This document shows, piece after piece, positions 17,185 through 26,065 of a DNA stretch of 64,000 nucleotides (positions within the stretch are counted from its first letter, which is position 1; the number at the start of each line of letters is the position of its first letter). The notes below the pieces were generated by a model. That model was not told where the DNA came from. It ran no database searches and saw only the letters and a program-made list of their open reading frames with translations. The stretch is from contig NZ_CP009283.1 in NCBI RefSeq assembly GCF_000758625.1, forward strand, positions 4,847,501-4,911,500. The letters run 5' to 3'. The position numbers and the translations under genes were made by a program. The stretch comes from Paenibacillus sp. FSL R7-0273. Lineage in GTDB: Bacteria; Bacillota; Bacilli; Paenibacillales; Paenibacillaceae.

Positions 17185-19146
17185 TCAGCTCGAGAGGTCT
17201 GTCGAATACTGTAAATGTTGCAGCATACTTCTCGTATACCTGCGCGAATACAACAGATAGAACACCAGCTGAAGGAGAATAGCAACGGCTCCCGTGATCA
17301 GGGCTGTTAATAGAATCAGACCGGCGTCAGCCGGATCCGGAGCCTCCAGATTAATAAGGATACTGCAGAAAAAGCATCCCGCCATCAGCGCCCCAAGCCC
17401 ATATGGCAGAAAAAAGATCAGCCTTAGCGGACGTTTCATCTGCTGCACCGCTTCCCGCGAGGTTATCCCGATCCGGTTCAGCTTCCGGTATTTGCGCTGC
17501 TCTGCTTCAAGCCCGCTTAATAGGCCGAAATGCAGTACCACGCAGGATGACACATAAAAAATCAGTCCAACAAAGCCCATCACAGTGAGGCCAAATATGC
17601 CGGACTGCTTCCATTCCTTATACTCATGAATCCTGGAGCTCGTTTTGAACGCAAATTCCTCGAGTGAAGCCTGATTGTACCAGGGCTCAGTATGCTCACG
17701 GTTATACGCAGCCAGTGTATCATTCAGCTCCCGGTCCACAGCTCCGGTCTGCTGCCAGTCGGCAAATTGCAGAAGATGTATCTGCCCCAGCCCGTTTTGG
17801 ATGTCTGCCCGGAGGACTTCATAATCGGCCGGGTTCACAATCAGGAAATGGTCGCCCATGACCGGTATCAGATTGAACAGCATCCGTTCCACCGTACCGG
17901 CCGAAACCAGATGCAGCTTGCCGGAGGCTGCCTCAGCATCATAATCGGCTAACGGCTGGTTAATCCGGCTATATCCATCGTTCTCCGGTACAAGAAACAG
18001 ATTCAGAAAGCTTCCGCGCTCCACCTGATAATCTGTGCCGGCTACCGCATTAAGCTGTTCGGAGGAGAGGAATTTCGGGTGAGGCATATTTAGCACCCCC
18101 AGCGTCTGTGACGACACAAGCGGCGTCCGGGATGAGCCGGTTATCCTTTGCAGGGTCTGCTCAGGGATGGCATTCTTGCCGTATAGCTCTGCATAAGCAA
18201 TGCTGTACGGATTACTGACTGAGGCATTATTCCAGGAACGGATATAGATATCTAACATTAGGCTGCTCAAAAAAATGGCCATCGTCATCAGCAGCGTAAT
18301 CAAAAAGCTGATATTCCGGAAACGGATAATCGTATGCCTGAGGCCTGAGATAAACAGCATATTCCGGTAATTCCGTGGCGACCGGCGCTCCTGTGCAGCT
18401 CTTGCTCCTGCCCATGCCCCGAGACCCGTAAGCAGCAGATAGAGGGCCGGCCAGCAGAGCAGCAGAGTACACTGAAATATCCATTCAGCTCTCACCAACC
18501 AGCCGGCTAACAGGCAGGCTATCAGCAGCAGAGCACCGGCCATGCCCGCGAGTTTACCGCGTAGCAGCGGTCGCTCCGCAGTTCTGGCGGATTTCAGCAG
18601 TGCAAGAATGCCAGGCTGGAGAGCGGAGAGCACACTGACGGCAATAACCAGCAGGTGGAGAACGGCAAAGAATAGTGCTGTCTGCACATAGCTCTCCTTT
18701 GAAAAGGTCACTGAAATACTGCCCAGATCAATAATCCGGGTCAGCAGCAAATAGAATAATTTCATAAACAGGCTCCCTGCGAGAAAGCCCGCAGCCATGG
18801 AGCCCAAGGCAAGCAGAGCATTCTCCATTAGAATCAGCCTGCAGATATTACCGCGAGTCATTCCCAGCACCATAAAAAGACCGAATTCGGCTTTGCGTGA
18901 CTTCATCAATGCAGACTGCGCATACAGCAGGAAAAGCACCGAAAATACAATCAGTGCCCATCTGGGCGCCACCAGATTACTGCTGATTCTGCCGTTTAAC
19001 AGGGACGGGTCATTAAAGCCGGGATTGGTGTACAGGGAATTAAAGGTGAACAGAAGCATTACGGCAAAGCTGCTGCACAAAAAATACAGCAGGTACCTGC
19101 GGAAATTGGCCCGGAACATCCGCAGCAGCATACGGTTAAAAGTCAT
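17185..19146 (-). CDS. FtsX/BceB-like ABC transporter permease
   Basis: A 653-residue membrane protein with the BceB layout: ten hydrophobic helices (one at the N-terminus, groups near 55-250, and three at the C-terminus) and a large extracellular domain of about 200 residues between helices 7 and 8 (about 310-510). The LMVLGMTRGNICRLILMEN type motif near residue 95 is typical of FtsX-domain permeases. BceAB-type transporters remove peptide antibiotics such as bacitracin from their lipid target. The ATPase gene overlaps its start by 11 bp. The usual BceRS two-component genes are not adjacent. Confidence 0.88.
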   Translation of the reverse strand: MTFNRMLLRMFRANFRRYLLYFLCSSFAVMLLFTFNSLYTNPGFNDPSLLNGRISSNLVAPRWALIVFSVLFLLYAQSALMKSRKAEFGLFMVLGMTRGNICRLILMENALLALGSMAAGFLAGSLFMKLFYLLLTRIIDLGSISVTFSKESYVQTALFFAVLHLLVIAVSVLSALQPGILALLKSARTAERPLLRGKLAGMAGALLLIACLLAGWLVRAEWIFQCTLLLCWPALYLLLTGLGAWAGARAAQERRSPRNYRNMLFISGLRHTIIRFRNISFLITLLMTMAIFLSSLMLDIYIRSWNNASVSNPYSIAYAELYGKNAIPEQTLQRITGSSRTPLVSSQTLGVLNMPHPKFLSSEQLNAVAGTDYQVERGSFLNLFLVPENDGYSRINQPLADYDAEAASGKLHLVSAGTVERMLFNLIPVMGDHFLIVNPADYEVLRADIQNGLGQIHLLQFADWQQTGAVDRELNDTLAAYNREHTEPWYNQASLEEFAFKTSSRIHEYKEWKQSGIFGLTVMGFVGLIFYVSSCVVLHFGLLSGLEAEQRKYRKLNRIGITSREAVQQMKRPLRLIFFLPYGLGALMAGCFFCSILINLEAPDPADAGLILLTALITGAVAILLQLVFYLLYSRRYTRSMLQHLQYSTDLSS

Positions 19147-19906
19147 CTTCTACGCCCCCTGTCAAAGCGAGGCTGTCCAGAATCGTGCCCAGGAAGGCTT
19201 TTCGTGATGCCCCCTTTTCTCTGCTGAGCTCATGGTTGACCGTCCCGTCTTTGATGAAGACAACCCTTCTGCTGCAGCTTGCGGCAAAAGGGTCATGGGT
19301 CACCATAACAATGGTTACCTGCTGATTCTTGTTCAAACCGGATAACGTCCGCATTACCGTCTCTGCTGATTTGGAATCCAGATTACCGGTAGGCTCGTCA
19401 GCAAATACAATTTCCGGGCCGTTAATAATCGCCCGTGCAATCGCAGCCCGCTGCTGCTGTCCTCCGGACACGGTGTACGGATACTTATCCTGGGCTTCTT
19501 CGAGCCCGAACCGGCTTAGCAGCTCCGCTGTCCTGGCTTCAATCTCCTCCGGCTCCTGCTCTTCCAGCACCAGCGGCAGCATAATATTATCCCGCAGGGT
19601 CAGACTGTCCAGCAGATTATAATCCTGGAACACAAACCCCATCCTTTGCCGCCGCAGCAGCGCCAGCTGATCCTTCTTCATGCTGCTCAGGCTGCTGCCT
19701 GCCAGCTGGACCGAGCCGCTGTACTCTGTATCAATGCCGCTCAGAATATGGAGCAGCGTCGTCTTCCCGCTTCCCGACGGCCCCATAACGGCCACGAATT
19801 CCCCGCTGTCCACATGAAAGTTGAGCCCGTTCAGTGCCGGGAACAGATTGTTTTTGCCCTTGCCTTTATATTGTTTTACGAGATTCTGCACGGTCAGTAT
19901 CACCAT
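19136..19906 (-). CDS. BceA/LolD-like ABC transporter ATPase
   Basis: The ATP-binding partner of the FtsX-type permease. Walker [12 protein letters not shown]-loop [11 protein letters not shown], signature SGGQQQR, Walker B IVFADEP and H-loop MVTHDP are all intact. The frame extends to a GTG at 19963 without a ribosome site, so I use ATG at 19906. The product has 256 residues, normal for the MacB/BceA class. The stop region overlaps the permease start by 11 bp, consistent with translational coupling. Confidence 0.9.
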   Translation of the reverse strand: MVILTVQNLVKQYKGKGKNNLFPALNGLNFHVDSGEFVAVMGPSGSGKTTLLHILSGIDTEYSGSVQLAGSSLSSMKKDQLALLRRQRMGFVFQDYNLLDSLTLRDNIMLPLVLEEQEPEEIEARTAELLSRFGLEEAQDKYPYTVSGGQQQRAAIARAIINGPEIVFADEPTGNLDSKSAETVMRTLSGLNKNQQVTIVMVTHDPFAASCSRRVVFIKDGTVNHELSREKGASRKAFLGTILDSLALTGGVEDDF

Positions 19907-20056
19907 ATCGTTGCATCCTGTCTGTAGCGGATTTGGAGCATAGCGGTGTTTGAATGACCTCACTATTCGCGCTCCAAACCTACTATAAATCTAAAAACAG
20001 GAAGAATATGTATTATATTTCACAGGGGGAGGGCTTCAACCCGTTAGGCAATCCAC

Positions 20057-20243
20057 ATAGCTGCATTTTGTACAACTAGTCCGGCCCATTTTCGCAGAAA
20101 AAGCAATATAACTGCACTCCATGCAACTAAAATCAGCATATTCCCGCATATCTCCAGCGTTCACTGAAAATAGCTGCAAAAAGTACAACTAAACCCGGTT
20201 TTATCTGAAAAAGGACGGATTTAAGTGTACAGAGTGCAGCTAT
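20057..20243. repeat. Four-copy intergenic repeat, about 51-62 bp apart
   Basis: A 22-base motif of the type ATAGCTGCATTTTGTACAAC occurs at 20057-20078, as a variant at 20108-20129 and again at 20170-20191, and in reverse orientation at 20223-20243. Each copy can fold into a weak hairpin with a T-rich loop. It fills most of the 380 bp gap between the phosphatase and ABC genes. No gene is visible here. Confidence 0.8.
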
Positions 20244-20287
20244 TTCCGATAAACTACTTAACTGCTGCCCCAACCTAAAATATCTTT

Positions 20288-21016
20288 TCAGCCGCTCTCA
20301 CCCAGCCGCACACTATAGCTTTTATACCCGCCCTCACCGATTTCCAGGCAGTTCATCTGCTCGCCGTAGGCGCAGCCGCCGTCAATGCCGATTTTGTCAC
20401 CGTGCGGGCTGAACCAGATGCCGGGGTTATCGTGGAACTCGAAGGTTGAGGTGTGGCCGAACACAACGGTTTTGCTGGTGCTTGTTACCGGATGCTTGTA
20501 GAACGGCTCCCTGATCCAGATAAAATCATAATCCTTCTGCGTTCTCCAGTCCGCCAGCGCCGGATCGATCCCCGCATGCACGAACAAATGGTCCTCCGTC
20601 TCATGATACAGCGGCAGCGAGCCCAAAAAATCCAGATGCTGCTTATATGCCTGCCTGATCCAGTGCTTAATCCGGATATACTCCGCCCAGCCCAGATCCT
20701 GCTGCACAAAATCCGCGTCAGCCCCCACGTAGCTCGCCAGCGTGTAAAACCCGCCGTTGTTCAGCCAATGCAGGTCGAGCTTGTCCTCATCGTCGCTGAG
20801 CAGCGCGTCACAGGCCATTTTATCATGATTGCCCTTCAGTACAATTGCCCTATATTCCGCATGGAGGGACATCACCTGCTCCACTATGGCCCTGCTGTTT
20901 GGCCCCCGGTCCACATAATCGCCGATGAGCACCAGCTTGTCCCGGTCAGGGACGTAGTCCGCTTTTCGCAAAAGCGCGTTAAATTCCTTGTAACAGCCAT
21001 GAATGTCGCTGACCAC
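20288..21016 (-). CDS. PrpE/ApaH-like metallophosphatase
   Basis: A calcineurin-like phosphoesterase with two metal ions. The first metal motif SDIHGCY lies at the N-terminus, followed by GDYVDRGPNS, KGNHD, a later HAG and the terminal IGIDGGCAYG. This set is typical of PrpE-type protein phosphatases and symmetrical Ap4A hydrolases; I cannot separate the two. The GTG at 21016 is 18 bases from the purine-rich GGGAGGAG. An in-frame ATC at 21028 is six bases from it and would give the usual family start (M)RTLVVSDIHG, so translation may begin at a non-AUG codon. Confidence 0.87.
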   Translation of the reverse strand: MVSDIHGCYKEFNALLRKADYVPDRDKLVLIGDYVDRGPNSRAIVEQVMSLHAEYRAIVLKGNHDKMACDALLSDDEDKLDLHWLNNGGFYTLASYVGADADFVQQDLGWAEYIRIKHWIRQAYKQHLDFLGSLPLYHETEDHLFVHAGIDPALADWRTQKDYDFIWIREPFYKHPVTSTSKTVVFGHTSTFEFHDNPGIWFSPHGDKIGIDGGCAYGEQMNCLEIGEGGYKSYSVRLGESG

Positions 21017-21080
21017 TAAGGTTCTGATGATCTTCTCCTCCCTCCCGGTACCTATCAGAACCTTATTATAGCATCAAAAG

Positions 21081-22664
21081 CTACATACGCACGGGTCTTT
21101 GCGCCAGGCTGTCCCACCGCCACGGTACCGAATGGCCTTGCAGATGCAGTCCGCCGTACCACACATCAATACCCTGCGCCGTCACCCGGTCCTTTTTACC
21201 GTCCAGCACCTGTCCGCCAAGTGTAGTAGCCGTTACTTTCCGGTTCAGAAAATCCGTCACCTGCCGGAAATCCCAATGGTCCGCTGCCTCTGCACCGTCA
21301 ATGTACAGCAGCGGGTTCGGCCCCTGCACCATGCCCCGCAGATACAGCCAATATTCCAGGTCGCCCATCCCCAGCACATGCAGCTCATCTGTCACTTGCC
21401 GGAACAGCTTCAGTGGAGTGTCAGCTCCGCCGCGCACCTTGAGCAAGGTTGTCTGCTCCACTATGCCCAGTCCGTTCTCCACAGAGGGCAGACGTGACAG
21501 ATGGGCCTGGAAGGCAGTATAGGCAAAAGGGAGCGCGGATGCTGCCAGCTGATCTTTTCTCAGCTCAAGCAGGTCTGCCATTTGTTCCGGGTCTGCAGCG
21601 GCATAAGCCTGCCACAGCTCACTGCCCAGCTCAAGCTCATCAGGTCCGATGCTCCGCCATGTCCCGTTCAACGTACTAAGCTGCTCCGGAGTCAGCTGAC
21701 CAAGACCATGAAACAGCCCGATTCCGGGAAATTCCCCAATGCAGAGCAGGCTGAGCCTGGTGCGGCCAAGTCTCCGTCCCTTGAACCAGTGCAGCAGATA
21801 AGCCAGCATGCTCTGGTCGAACAGGTCATGCTCGAACCACAGCACCACCTCCTCGTAGCTGCTGTAATCCTGCAGCCTCTTTTCCTGCTCCTTACAGCCT
21901 GCGATGTATTCTGCTGACGGGATGCCCATGGACTGCTCCAGTACTTTTGCCCGGAAGGCGCGCTCTTGGTCACCTGCGGAATTCATAACATTCGGCCCTG
22001 CCGAGTATACCTCTCTCCAAACCAGCACATCCCCCTGCACGATGCCCTGCTTCAGCATGTTACCTACACTATCTCCGTTAACGATATGCAGCATGTTCCT
22101 GCCTCCTTCATATAAGCTGTTGAACACGGAAGCCAGGTCGATGACAGGAAGTGCTCCGCGGAGCTTGCGCCGGGCATCGAAGAGCCGTTTTTTGAGCGCG
22201 GACAGCGGAATATCGAGGTATGCAGAGATTTCCTGCAGCGAATAGCCGTAAAAATAGAACAGCTGAAGCGGCACCCGCAGCCGGTCACTCAGCTCAGCCA
22301 CCGATTGGTGCAGAATGCGCGCGCCCTCTTTTTGCTCGGCCAGCTCTGCTACACTTTGCGTTTCCTCCGAAAGCTGCAGCGCCTCTTCCAAAGGAAGACC
22401 GGAGTGGCGTTTGCGCCGTAGCGTCCGCTGGCATTGTCTGATCACAATTGTTTTGAACCATCCCGGGAACGCTGCCGGCTGCTCAAGCCTGCCGATATGG
22501 GTATAGGCCTCAATAAATGCCTCCTGGACGGCATCCTCCGCCAAATGCACATCCCTCAGCCTGTCATACGCCACCGCAAACGCCATCCCGCGAAAATACG
22601 CCGTCAGCCGCCCGAACGCCTCCCCATCCCCTTGCTGTGCTTCCTCAATCCACCGCGTTTCCAT
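21081..22664 (-). CDS. ECF-like sigma factor fused to DUF1835 domain
   Basis: A 527-residue fusion. Residues 1 to about 175 form an ECF-type sigma factor: region 2 with DVHLAEDAVQEAFIEAY and FPGWFKTIVIRQCQ, region 4 with VPLQLFYFYGYSLQEISAYL and KKRLFDARRKL. From residue 191 on, a DUF1835 domain begins with MLHIVNGDSVGNMLKQG and probably continues into a DUF3658-like part. The junction codes for EGGRN through AAGGAGGCAGGAAC, so a full ribosome site stands seven bases before the internal ATG at 22094. The DUF1835 part may therefore also be made alone. I set the start at ATG 22664; GTG at 22685 lacks a ribosome site. No anti-sigma gene is adjacent. Confidence 0.85.
   Translation of the reverse strand: METRWIEEAQQGDGEAFGRLTAYFRGMAFAVAYDRLRDVHLAEDAVQEAFIEAYTHIGRLEQPAAFPGWFKTIVIRQCQRTLRRKRHSGLPLEEALQLSEETQSVAELAEQKEGARILHQSVAELSDRLRVPLQLFYFYGYSLQEISAYLDIPLSALKKRLFDARRKLRGALPVIDLASVFNSLYEGGRNMLHIVNGDSVGNMLKQGIVQGDVLVWREVYSAGPNVMNSAGDQERAFRAKVLEQSMGIPSAEYIAGCKEQEKRLQDYSSYEEVVLWFEHDLFDQSMLAYLLHWFKGRRLGRTRLSLLCIGEFPGIGLFHGLGQLTPEQLSTLNGTWRSIGPDELELGSELWQAYAAADPEQMADLLELRKDQLAASALPFAYTAFQAHLSRLPSVENGLGIVEQTTLLKVRGGADTPLKLFRQVTDELHVLGMGDLEYWLYLRGMVQGPNPLLYIDGAEAADHWDFRQVTDFLNRKVTATTLGGQVLDGKKDRVTAQGIDVWYGGLHLQGHSVPWRWDSLAQRPVRM
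22094..22108 (-). promoter_or_regulatory. Internal ribosome site and ATG inside the sigma-DUF1835 fusion
   Basis: On the minus strand AAGGAGG (22102-22108) stands seven bases before the ATG that codes for the first Met of the DUF1835 domain. The arrangement is what one would expect at the start of a separate gene and suggests that two genes were joined by loss of a stop codon. Confidence 0.7.
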
Positions 22665-22833
22665 GCCTGCCGGACCTCTTTTCACATGTTCTTATCTATA
22701 AGTGCCGTTTAGAGGCTACAAGGTTACCTTGTGTTGAATAAATGTAGCATATGGAGTGTGATGGGCAAAATGGGGAGGATGGGTGCGGGCCGAGGGGTTA
22801 CCGTACTAGCAGATCCGGAGAATGGGATATGTA

Positions 22834-23343
22834 TCATTTCGAATTGATTTTAAGTATTGTTGGGACAGGTGTATAGTTATCTGCTAGGTTATACCTCCAT
22901 ATGGCTTCAACCTCAGGCCCTCCGATGTTAATACCTAAAAAGGACGGATCGATAAAGATTTCCTGCTGATTTAACAAAACTATTTTCAAGGCGTCGCATA
23001 TGAGCTCCTCAGCCTTATTTTCCATATTGTATAATACAATTTCCGCTACCTTATTATCAGTCAAAGGGTTGTTAAAGACAAAATTGCCGATTCTTGCTTT
23101 TGCCAAAATGACATCTTCCAGATCAACTTCGAATTGAATACTATTCACTGCCGTGAGTGCCAATTTCGAATACTGCTCAATCGTTTCCATTTTAATCAAC
23201 ACTTCCCCAAATTCGAAAAAAAGGCGGTCCATTAAGGTAACGAATTCAGCTAGCCCTGTTTCCTCCAAGTCTACAACGCCTACTGAAAAAATCTCATGCA
23301 GATGGTGGTTTTTCATTATAGTTTGTATTTGATCAATTTGCAT
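22834..23343 (-). CDS. Unknown 169-residue protein, possible immunity protein
   Basis: I do not recognise the family. The product is acidic, predicted alpha/beta and soluble, and has no cysteine motif beyond a single residue. ATG at 23343 follows GGGAGGC and overlaps the end of the preceding lipoprotein gene by 11 bp. The open frame continues upstream, but there it is only the shadow of that lipoprotein gene. It is the last gene of a seven-gene run of small, mostly acidic proteins. Its position suggests an immunity-type role; nothing in its own sequence proves this. Confidence 0.65.
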   Translation of the reverse strand: MQIDQIQTIMKNHHLHEIFSVGVVDLEETGLAEFVTLMDRLFFEFGEVLIKMETIEQYSKLALTAVNSIQFEVDLEDVILAKARIGNFVFNNPLTDNKVAEIVLYNMENKAEELICDALKIVLLNQQEIFIDPSFLGINIGGPEVEAIWRYNLADNYTPVPTILKINSK

Positions 23344-23770
23344 GTAAAGCCTCCCTAATCTGCCGCTCCAGCTCCGACTCCTCTTCCTCAGAATCTTTAG
23401 CTGTGACCATGTACACATTATTATGTATAATCTCTGCAACCTCTGCATCAAAATAAGCTTCTTCAAACCTTCCAAGCAGCTCCTCCCGCTCATCGGCCAA
23501 ATCCTGAGAATCCTCAAACTCGTACACATGCAGGGTTTGGTAGGTAAGAGGAAAAATAAGTGTTACTTGTGCTGCAGCAGCTGGGCAAATGATTGTGGCA
23601 GGGTTCGCGGTACTTGCTTCAGTAAAAATAAGTTTGTGTTCAGCCAGCAGCTTGGTGACATCGTTTAGGCTCATGTGTGCCTCCTCGGCCGGTTGGGTCG
23701 ATTGACAGGAGGTTAGCAGGAACAAGAGCAGAATACATAGACTGCATAGGGGAATATTTTTATTGCTCAT
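23333..23770 (-). CDS. Small lipoprotein, unknown function
   Basis: A 145-residue predicted lipoprotein: MSNKN, a hydrophobic core and lipobox LLTSC (about Cys22). The mature part is acidic, begins near QSTQPAEEAHM and ends in a Glu-rich helix (SEEEESELERQI). I do not recognise the family. ATG at 23770 is about 13 bases behind GAGAGG. It overlaps the next gene by 11 bp and follows the 151-residue membrane-anchored gene by 10 bp, so the three are probably cotranscribed. Confidence 0.65.
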   Translation of the reverse strand: MSNKNIPLCSLCILLLFLLTSCQSTQPAEEAHMSLNDVTKLLAEHKLIFTEASTANPATIICPAAAAQVTLIFPLTYQTLHVYEFEDSQDLADEREELLGRFEEAYFDAEVAEIIHNNVYMVTAKDSEEEESELERQIREALHAN

Positions 23771-23780
23771 TATTTTCAAA

Positions 23781-24236
23781 CTACCTCTCCACATCAAAAT
23801 AAAGAACATTCCGCTTCTGGTCAAAATAAAAATTGCCCGTGTAGCTGGAGCTCTTAATATAGGCATCAAAATCATCGCTGCTGCTCCAATGCTGAAGCTT
23901 GCCTTTAAAATCATACTGCAGCTCAGGAATAATTAGCGCACTCTCCCAGTTGAAGTCCTGTTTAAGCGCAGCAGAAGCAGCCTGGCTCAAAAACACATAC
24001 CCTCTCATCCAATAATTAGTCGGTCCAAAATCACCGCCAATACTGCTTCCGCTCCAATAAACTTTATCAATGCCTGCCAGGTTGGGAAACCGCTCGCTGA
24101 CTGGTTTGATGTCTGTCCTATAACTAATCTCAGCCTGGCCCGAGGAATAACCGGAGTACAGCGAAATGCCGATAAGCAGAACCAGTATAATACTTAGCGA
24201 GATCAGCTTTTGCATCGTGTGAACTTTTATATTCAC
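23781..24236 (-). CDS. Unknown exported or membrane-anchored protein
   Basis: A 151-residue protein with one N-terminal hydrophobic segment (about residues 9-27) and an external domain of about 120 residues rich in Ser, Tyr and Asp. The family is not recognised. Together with the lipoprotein encoded just downstream it would act outside the membrane. It lies in the small-gene cluster 22.8-26.8 kb, 28 bp after the 298-residue gene. Confidence 0.65.
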   Translation of the reverse strand: MNIKVHTMQKLISLSIILVLLIGISLYSGYSSGQAEISYRTDIKPVSERFPNLAGIDKVYWSGSSIGGDFGPTNYWMRGYVFLSQAASAALKQDFNWESALIIPELQYDFKGKLQHWSSSDDFDAYIKSSSYTGNFYFDQKRNVLYFDVER

Positions 24237-24264
24237 TTTCTCTGCCTCCTTTTATTCGAATAGG

Positions 24265-25161
24265 TTATGCCCCACCATCAATATCGTGTATTAGACTAAG
24301 CAGCATCCCCCTGACACGCTCATGATCCTCCAGATCCGCTGAAATTGTGGGATAATGATTCAAACTATTCTGGATAAAAGCATACGCTGGATAGCGCTCA
24401 AAAAAGCTCTTTTGCAAAAGCTTCAGCTGCCTCACAGGAATCTCGGGAATGGAGTTATGCATAACATAACTGACCGTTCCAGCGATTAGCGCACAATATT
24501 CATTAAAGTCCGCGTTGAACGATTCCTCTTTTAAATGTGCAAAGGCTTCTGCAAAATCCTCCTTCAAGCGTGCTGAGTCCCGGTAAGGAAAAGGGCGGTG
24601 TAAACTCTTATAAAGCAGTGCCAGTTCTTTGATGGTTGCTGATTGGTCTGACATACTATACTCCTCTCTAAATCCCCATACACGCGGCTCCTCCAGTAAA
24701 AGCCAGCCATTAACCTCATCAAATCCGCTGACAGTAGCTTCAACTAACAAGCCTTTGTGTATATTGCGGTGCCCGGCATGTGCAGCACATTCGTCATAAC
24801 CGGCAAGTCCAAGCGCTTTAGTATCCGGAATGCTCACAATAACCCCATGCGGATATAGAACTTCTAGATAACTAAATATTGTGGTGCCCCGTGTAAAGGT
24901 ACGTTTGGTTTCGAGCCAATCCGGCAGTTGCTCCTTGATGAGTTCATTCCAGACTGCCTCGAATGCGGCTTTAGGGATGGGCTCAAGTTCAGGATCGTCC
25001 AAAGACAATTCTCCCTCAGCCAGAAAAAAGTCATCTTTTTTCACATTAGAAATCCTGCTCGCCTTGCCCTCTTCCAAAAGCATTTGTCTATAGACTACGC
25101 CCTTGTCATCTGCTTCGAAATACCATTTTTGCCCGTCTGAATACAGCAGCAAATAGATCAT
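24265..25161 (-). CDS. Unknown 298-residue protein
   Basis: A soluble acidic protein of unknown family. The first 80 residues look like a beta-rich domain with several Trp. Residues 85-160 (LEVLYPHGVIVSI through VNGWLLLEEPRVWG) resemble an OB-like beta domain by eye, and the C-terminal third is helical. No catalytic motif is visible. Its start overlaps the stop of the Imm10-like gene by four bases, so translation of the two is coupled. I infer that they work together. Confidence 0.65.
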   Translation of the reverse strand: MIYLLLYSDGQKWYFEADDKGVVYRQMLLEEGKASRISNVKKDDFFLAEGELSLDDPELEPIPKAAFEAVWNELIKEQLPDWLETKRTFTRGTTIFSYLEVLYPHGVIVSIPDTKALGLAGYDECAAHAGHRNIHKGLLVEATVSGFDEVNGWLLLEEPRVWGFREEYSMSDQSATIKELALLYKSLHRPFPYRDSARLKEDFAEAFAHLKEESFNADFNEYCALIAGTVSYVMHNSIPEIPVRQLKLLQKSFFERYPAYAFIQNSLNHYPTISADLEDHERVRGMLLSLIHDIDGGA

Positions 25162-25562
25162 GCCAGCCCCGCTTCAGCGTCTATTTCAAGTAGCTCTCCA
25201 AACATCTGCTCAAAATAGACTCTGCGCTCATCTAAATTAAGCATTTCAGGATCAAAGTTGATCCGCACCACCGCTGATTCACAGTCCAATGCTTCAACAG
25301 CTTCTTCGTCCAGAGAAATTTCGATTGAGCCTGGTTTAAGCAGTACCTTTTCAATTCCGCCATATTGTGACTGTGACTCATCGTTGTAAGTAATATGGAT
25401 TTTATCAAAACCCAGCTCCAGGTCCTGTTCATCGGGATGCATTGTTTGTTGGAGGAGGATATACTCTTCGGGCTCATACTGGTCGTCAGCGAAGCCTATC
25501 ATTAGAACATCATTCTCGTCATCAGCCTGTGCGTATATAAAGTTCGCAGTAAATGTGATCAT
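25158..25562 (-). CDS. Imm10-like immunity protein
   Basis: A 134-residue acidic protein that by eye resembles the Imm10 family of polymorphic-toxin immunity proteins: an N-terminal strand (MITFTANFIY), DVLMIGFADDQYEPEEYILL, a central SQYGGIEKVLL and a C-terminal VRINFD strand. Imm10 proteins are thought to neutralise a matching toxin in the cytoplasm. No toxin gene (LXG, WapA-like or RHS) is adjacent, so this would be an orphan immunity gene that protects against neighbours' toxins. The family call rests on pattern memory and is the weakest point. Confidence 0.55.
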   Translation of the reverse strand: MITFTANFIYAQADDENDVLMIGFADDQYEPEEYILLQQTMHPDEQDLELGFDKIHITYNDESQSQYGGIEKVLLKPGSIEISLDEEAVEALDCESAVVRINFDPEMLNLDERRVYFEQMFGELLEIDAEAGLA

Positions 25563-25755
25563 CTTCGCCGCCTCCGCAGTTCCATTTTATTCAAATAAAA
25601 ATTTACCTGTAAATAATTTCAACATCCATACAGGATAACCCTTCTCTTGTACGGATTTGTAGTCAGATTATGGTGAATGAAGGTAAATGTAAGCGAAAAA
25701 AGAGCAGCGTTCCTATAATTAAGGAAAACACTGCTCTGGTTATGTCCAAATCCTA

Positions 25756-26034
25756 TTAATTATTTCGTTCAGTCTCCAACCTCTTTCTAATAAAATCTGC
25801 ACATTCCTTCACCAGTTCATGCAGCTGATCCGGGTTCGTGCATCTTTTTTCCAGTGCTGGCTTTTGCCAATCGTAATTTTTGATGACAACAACTTTAAAA
25901 AATCTCCGGTACCAGCCAACGTCCAGTGTATAAGACTCTGCTCGATAGGCCACCTGAAAGATGTCCTCCTGATCTAGAAATTTAGTTCCGTCATAAGTAA
26001 TAATTCCCGGGGAAAAGTCTATATCATCAAACAT
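25756..26034 (-). CDS. Unknown 92-residue protein, possible immunity protein
   Basis: A small acidic alpha/beta protein with a central VGWYRRFFKVVVI strand region and a C-terminal helix. The family is not recognised. AAAGGAG stands ten bases before the ATG. It lies between the Imm10-like gene (193 bp gap) and a 242-residue unknown gene (31 bp gap). Size and context fit an immunity or antitoxin-type protein, which remains inference. Confidence 0.6.
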   Translation of the reverse strand: MFDDIDFSPGIITYDGTKFLDQEDIFQVAYRAESYTLDVGWYRRFFKVVVIKNYDWQKPALEKRCTNPDQLHELVKECADFIRKRLETERNN

Positions 26035-26065
26035 GCGTGTGTGGCTCCTTTGGATTTGGTAGTGG

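Noticed and set aside
22834..23529. 231-residue version of the last island gene
   Set aside because: Its first 62 residues are the shadow of the upstream lipoprotein gene in another frame; ATG 23343 has the ribosome site.
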